From: Sipunculus nudus | Taxonomy: Eukaryota; Annelida; Sipuncula; Golfingiida; Sipunculidae | Reading direction: 5' to 3' | Length of the DNA: 64,000 nt | NCBI GenBank assembly: GCA_026874595.1 | Contig: CM049313.1 | Span: forward strand, 42,498,659-42,562,658 | Shown here: positions 61,843 through 64,000 of the stretch, piece by piece | Position numbering within the stretch: position 1 is the stretch's first letter | Layout of the letters: each line of letters begins with the position of its first letter | Made by a program: the position numbers and the translations under genes | The notes under the pieces: model-generated | What the model saw: the letters and a program-made list of their open reading frames with translations, nothing else | Told to the model about the DNA's origin: nothing | Database searches by the model: none

Positions 61843-62880
61843 AGCACTTAATTTGGTTCCTTTAATAGCTTATTATGGTCTCTCCGTCCATGTATCTGGT
61901 GGTAGAGCGGCCGTTTCAAAGGAGACCCTTGTTTGCCTGTGAAGCACTATATCACCAGCTAAATGATTCCATGGGGGCCCATGTCCCGGGTCCGCCCCGG
62001 CTACTTTGAAGAATATACAAACTCATGGCATGACGGATTCACATGGCCTCCAGATCCATGGGTATAGTTGATGAACTTGATGCCTGATTTGCGGTCTCAG
62101 ACATTGAAATGGGAGAAACCTGTGCGTCCTCCAGGAACGAAACGAGTCCTTGGCCTCTATTGTGTTGCCTGAATCATGCTGATGTTGGTTAGTTTACCCA
62201 CTTGTCCTGATATGAATGACAAAAGAGAGAAGCATGAATAACTGTAATTGTTGTTTTTTTTATGTTAGACACTAAATTTTACAAACCACTGAACTCCTCA
62301 AGAACAATTCAAGTAAATGTATTCATGCATGTAGTCAAATTAATAACCCTAAAATTGCTCTATATGATTATTCTTTATTTTTTTTATTTTACAGAGGACA
62401 ACTTGAATCGTATGGCCTGAGAAAAAATACATTCAAAAATAAAAAAAAGTCAAATCGGCATAGGCAACACATAAAATATAACCTGTAATTTTAATTTCCT
62501 GGGCACTACGTTTAGACTGATATTTATCTGTGTGTACATATCCACTTAATGTTTAATATTCCAAATCAATGTTTTGCCCATTACCTTTTTGCTACGTCCT
62601 TTCCAGGGTTTAATTAAACCATTGTCGTCTTTTTGAATCGATTACAATACCATCAACATTGGGCGCTGAGCCCAAAGCTGACAGAGTCTCTGGATTCATT
62701 TTTGTTTGCAGTCATATTTAATTTTCTCTTGAATGTTTTTAATCGAACCATCAGATATTTTACAACCAAAAGATCAAAGATAAAACTGATATGTGTAATT
62801 GTGGAATTAGAGGTAGAGTTTGCAGAGGTAAGTTAATTTAAATAACCTTTCACTAATGTTTAACAACAATTTCATTATAG

Positions 62881-63193
62881 TTTCAGAATCCCTTGGTTCT
62901 ATCATAAATTTAGGCTTTATTCCTGGGAGAACAGCATGCATCTTTGCCATATTTAAAGAGGAATCACTAGGCATGACCATATACAAGCGGTCACCCGATG
63001 GGTCCTGGAAGGAGCATGCCTATAAAAATCAAACCTCTGACGAATACCAAGGAATCTATAGACCCTTCATACTGACTGAAGAGAGACTGTGCCTGCCTAA
63101 CTTCAGCGAGAGTGACACTGGAGCCTACGAACTACGAATGATGACGGGAAATATAACGCATGTTTTTAAATACGAAATCTATGCTGTTGGCAA
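62881..63193 (+). CDS. Secreted small-domain protein, copy 2, main exon
   Basis: Joins the signal exon as valine and reads SESLGSIINLGFIPGRTACI onward. Landmarks: one early cysteine (TACIFAIF), LYKRSPDGSW-type loop (here IYKRSPDGSW), LCLPNFSESDTGAYELRM, and glycosylation sites NQT and NIT. The SDTGAY pattern is close to the D-x-G-x-Y of immunoglobulin V-type domains, but the paired F-strand cysteine is missing, so an immunoglobulin-like fold is only a working guess. The frame continues past HVFKYEIYAVGK, beyond where copy 1 breaks off. A possible donor GTATTT follows at 63194 but gives a phase-2 intron, so the exon end is unsure; otherwise the frame stops at 63264-63266. The rest of the gene, if any, lies beyond the window. 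Confidence 0.6.
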
Positions 63194-63266
63194 GTATTTA
63201 TGCATATTAAGGTCTTCCTTTTCATATTTAGATTTTTATTTTTATTTATTTATTTTTTTTTATTGA

Positions 63267-64000
63267 ATCAAAAAAGTACAGGCACAGTAACATTTTTAAA
63301 AATGAATGAAAAACAGGAGACAATCTGGCACAGGTGAGATATGATCTCTGCAAGCAAAACACATCAATAGAACAAAAATTGTTAACTTCATCTGACCCTA
63401 GGGCCCTATAAAAAACTTGATCTAATTCATTCTAATCCCCAAGTAACTGACTGCCTGATTACAATATAAACCTTACTAGCTGTAAATACAAGAAAAAATA
63501 TGCTGATTTCCTGTTGCATATTAAACCAGATATCCCCATATCACCTTATAAAAAAATATAACTTTGGTTTTCTAATATAACAAATTTTGTATGATTAATA
63601 CATCATTCAATTAATCCTGTCATAGTGGATGTTTATTTACCTTTTATTGTAAGAGAAGGTTAACAATTTTTTACAATGAATAGCTATTGGCAGAATGGCA
63701 GACCAAGTACACCCATGGGACAATTTACATTATACCCTATTAATTATTATTTTTACATGCTTTAAATCTCTCTTGTCACCTAGTGATAATTAAGTGAAAC
63801 ATACATATCTTTATGCTATAGCTGTCACCTTCTTTTAAATTGATGAAAATTACATTCATGAGACAAACAAGTTGTAATGGTTCATAACAATGCCTGTCTT
63901 ACCGTTAATATATGATACAGACTTCCCTATACAGACCTAACTCAGTAAAACTTAAGTAACCACGTTTCTATAATTAATCACAATTCATTGCCCATTTATA
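63267..64000. other. No gene recognised (window end)
   Basis: AT-rich DNA after the main exon of copy 2. A donor-like CACAGGTGAGA occurs near 63330 but no coherent exon precedes it. It may be intron of the secreted-protein gene. Confidence 0.4.

Larger units (their letters stand above)
59674..62880 (+). other. Intron of secreted-protein gene copy 2
   Basis: A 3.2-kb phase-1 intron with a few ragged 42-bp-type units (60035-60140), (TA)n at 60883-60935 and a 101-bp tandem duplication at 61640-61842. No additional exon supported. Confidence 0.6.
57430..63175 (+). repeat. Duplicated segment, copy 2 (compact)
   Basis: Direct repeat of 31722-54095 without the minisatellite expansions, BEL/Pao element and foldback cluster. 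It keeps the uninterrupted forms of these sites (for example TTTACTCAAGGTACCTGG near 58075). Confidence 0.88.

Overview
The window is AT-rich animal nuclear DNA. It has spliced genes with short exons and long introns, metazoan gene families (tubulin chaperone A, a NAT8-like acetyltransferase, a C2HC zinc-finger protein), BEL/Pao and Rex1-like retroelements, a tRNA-derived SINE and several cut-and-paste MITEs. The repeat types (Helentron-like elements with tandem cores, this SINE style, many hairpin MITEs) fit a lophotrochozoan, most likely a bivalve or other mollusc. That placement is inference; no marker gene proves it.

Layout. 1-4018: intergenic or intronic, with a hAT-type MITE (515-1974). 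4019-5905: last three coding exons of a ZNF474/ZC2HC1-like gene, + strand. 5906-17543: gene-poor and repeat-filled: a MITE (7385-7730), a 3.4-kb Helentron-like element with tandem cores (9028-12451), a related array (13860-14930) and a second hAT-type element (15104-15989). 17544-26514: complete four-exon tubulin-binding cofactor A gene, - strand; its introns hold a hairpin MITE, a 138-bp tandem repeat and a 2.2-kb Mutator-like element with 9-bp target duplications. 29135-29821: single-exon NAT8-like acetyltransferase, + strand. 30990-31275: SINE.

31722-63200 is dominated by two direct copies of one segment, copy 1 at about 31722-54095 and copy 2 at about 57430-63175. Each carries a signal-peptide exon and an exon for a small, possibly immunoglobulin-like, secreted domain joined by a phase-1 intron. 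Copy 1 is swollen by a 27-bp minisatellite, a 10.5-kb BEL/Pao element (itself hit by a second Helentron-like element), a 2-kb foldback element and a 42-bp minisatellite. Copy 2 lacks these and preserves the empty BEL/Pao target. A degraded Rex1-like element with a nested hAT-like MITE separates the copies.

The host genes look unrelated in function: cytoskeleton (TBCA), membrane acetylation (NAT8-like), a zinc-finger protein and a duplicated secreted protein. The insertions can be ordered from empty sites and target duplications: segment duplication, then BEL/Pao insertion, then Helentron-like insertion into its LTR. All identifications come from reading the sequence; no database search was run.
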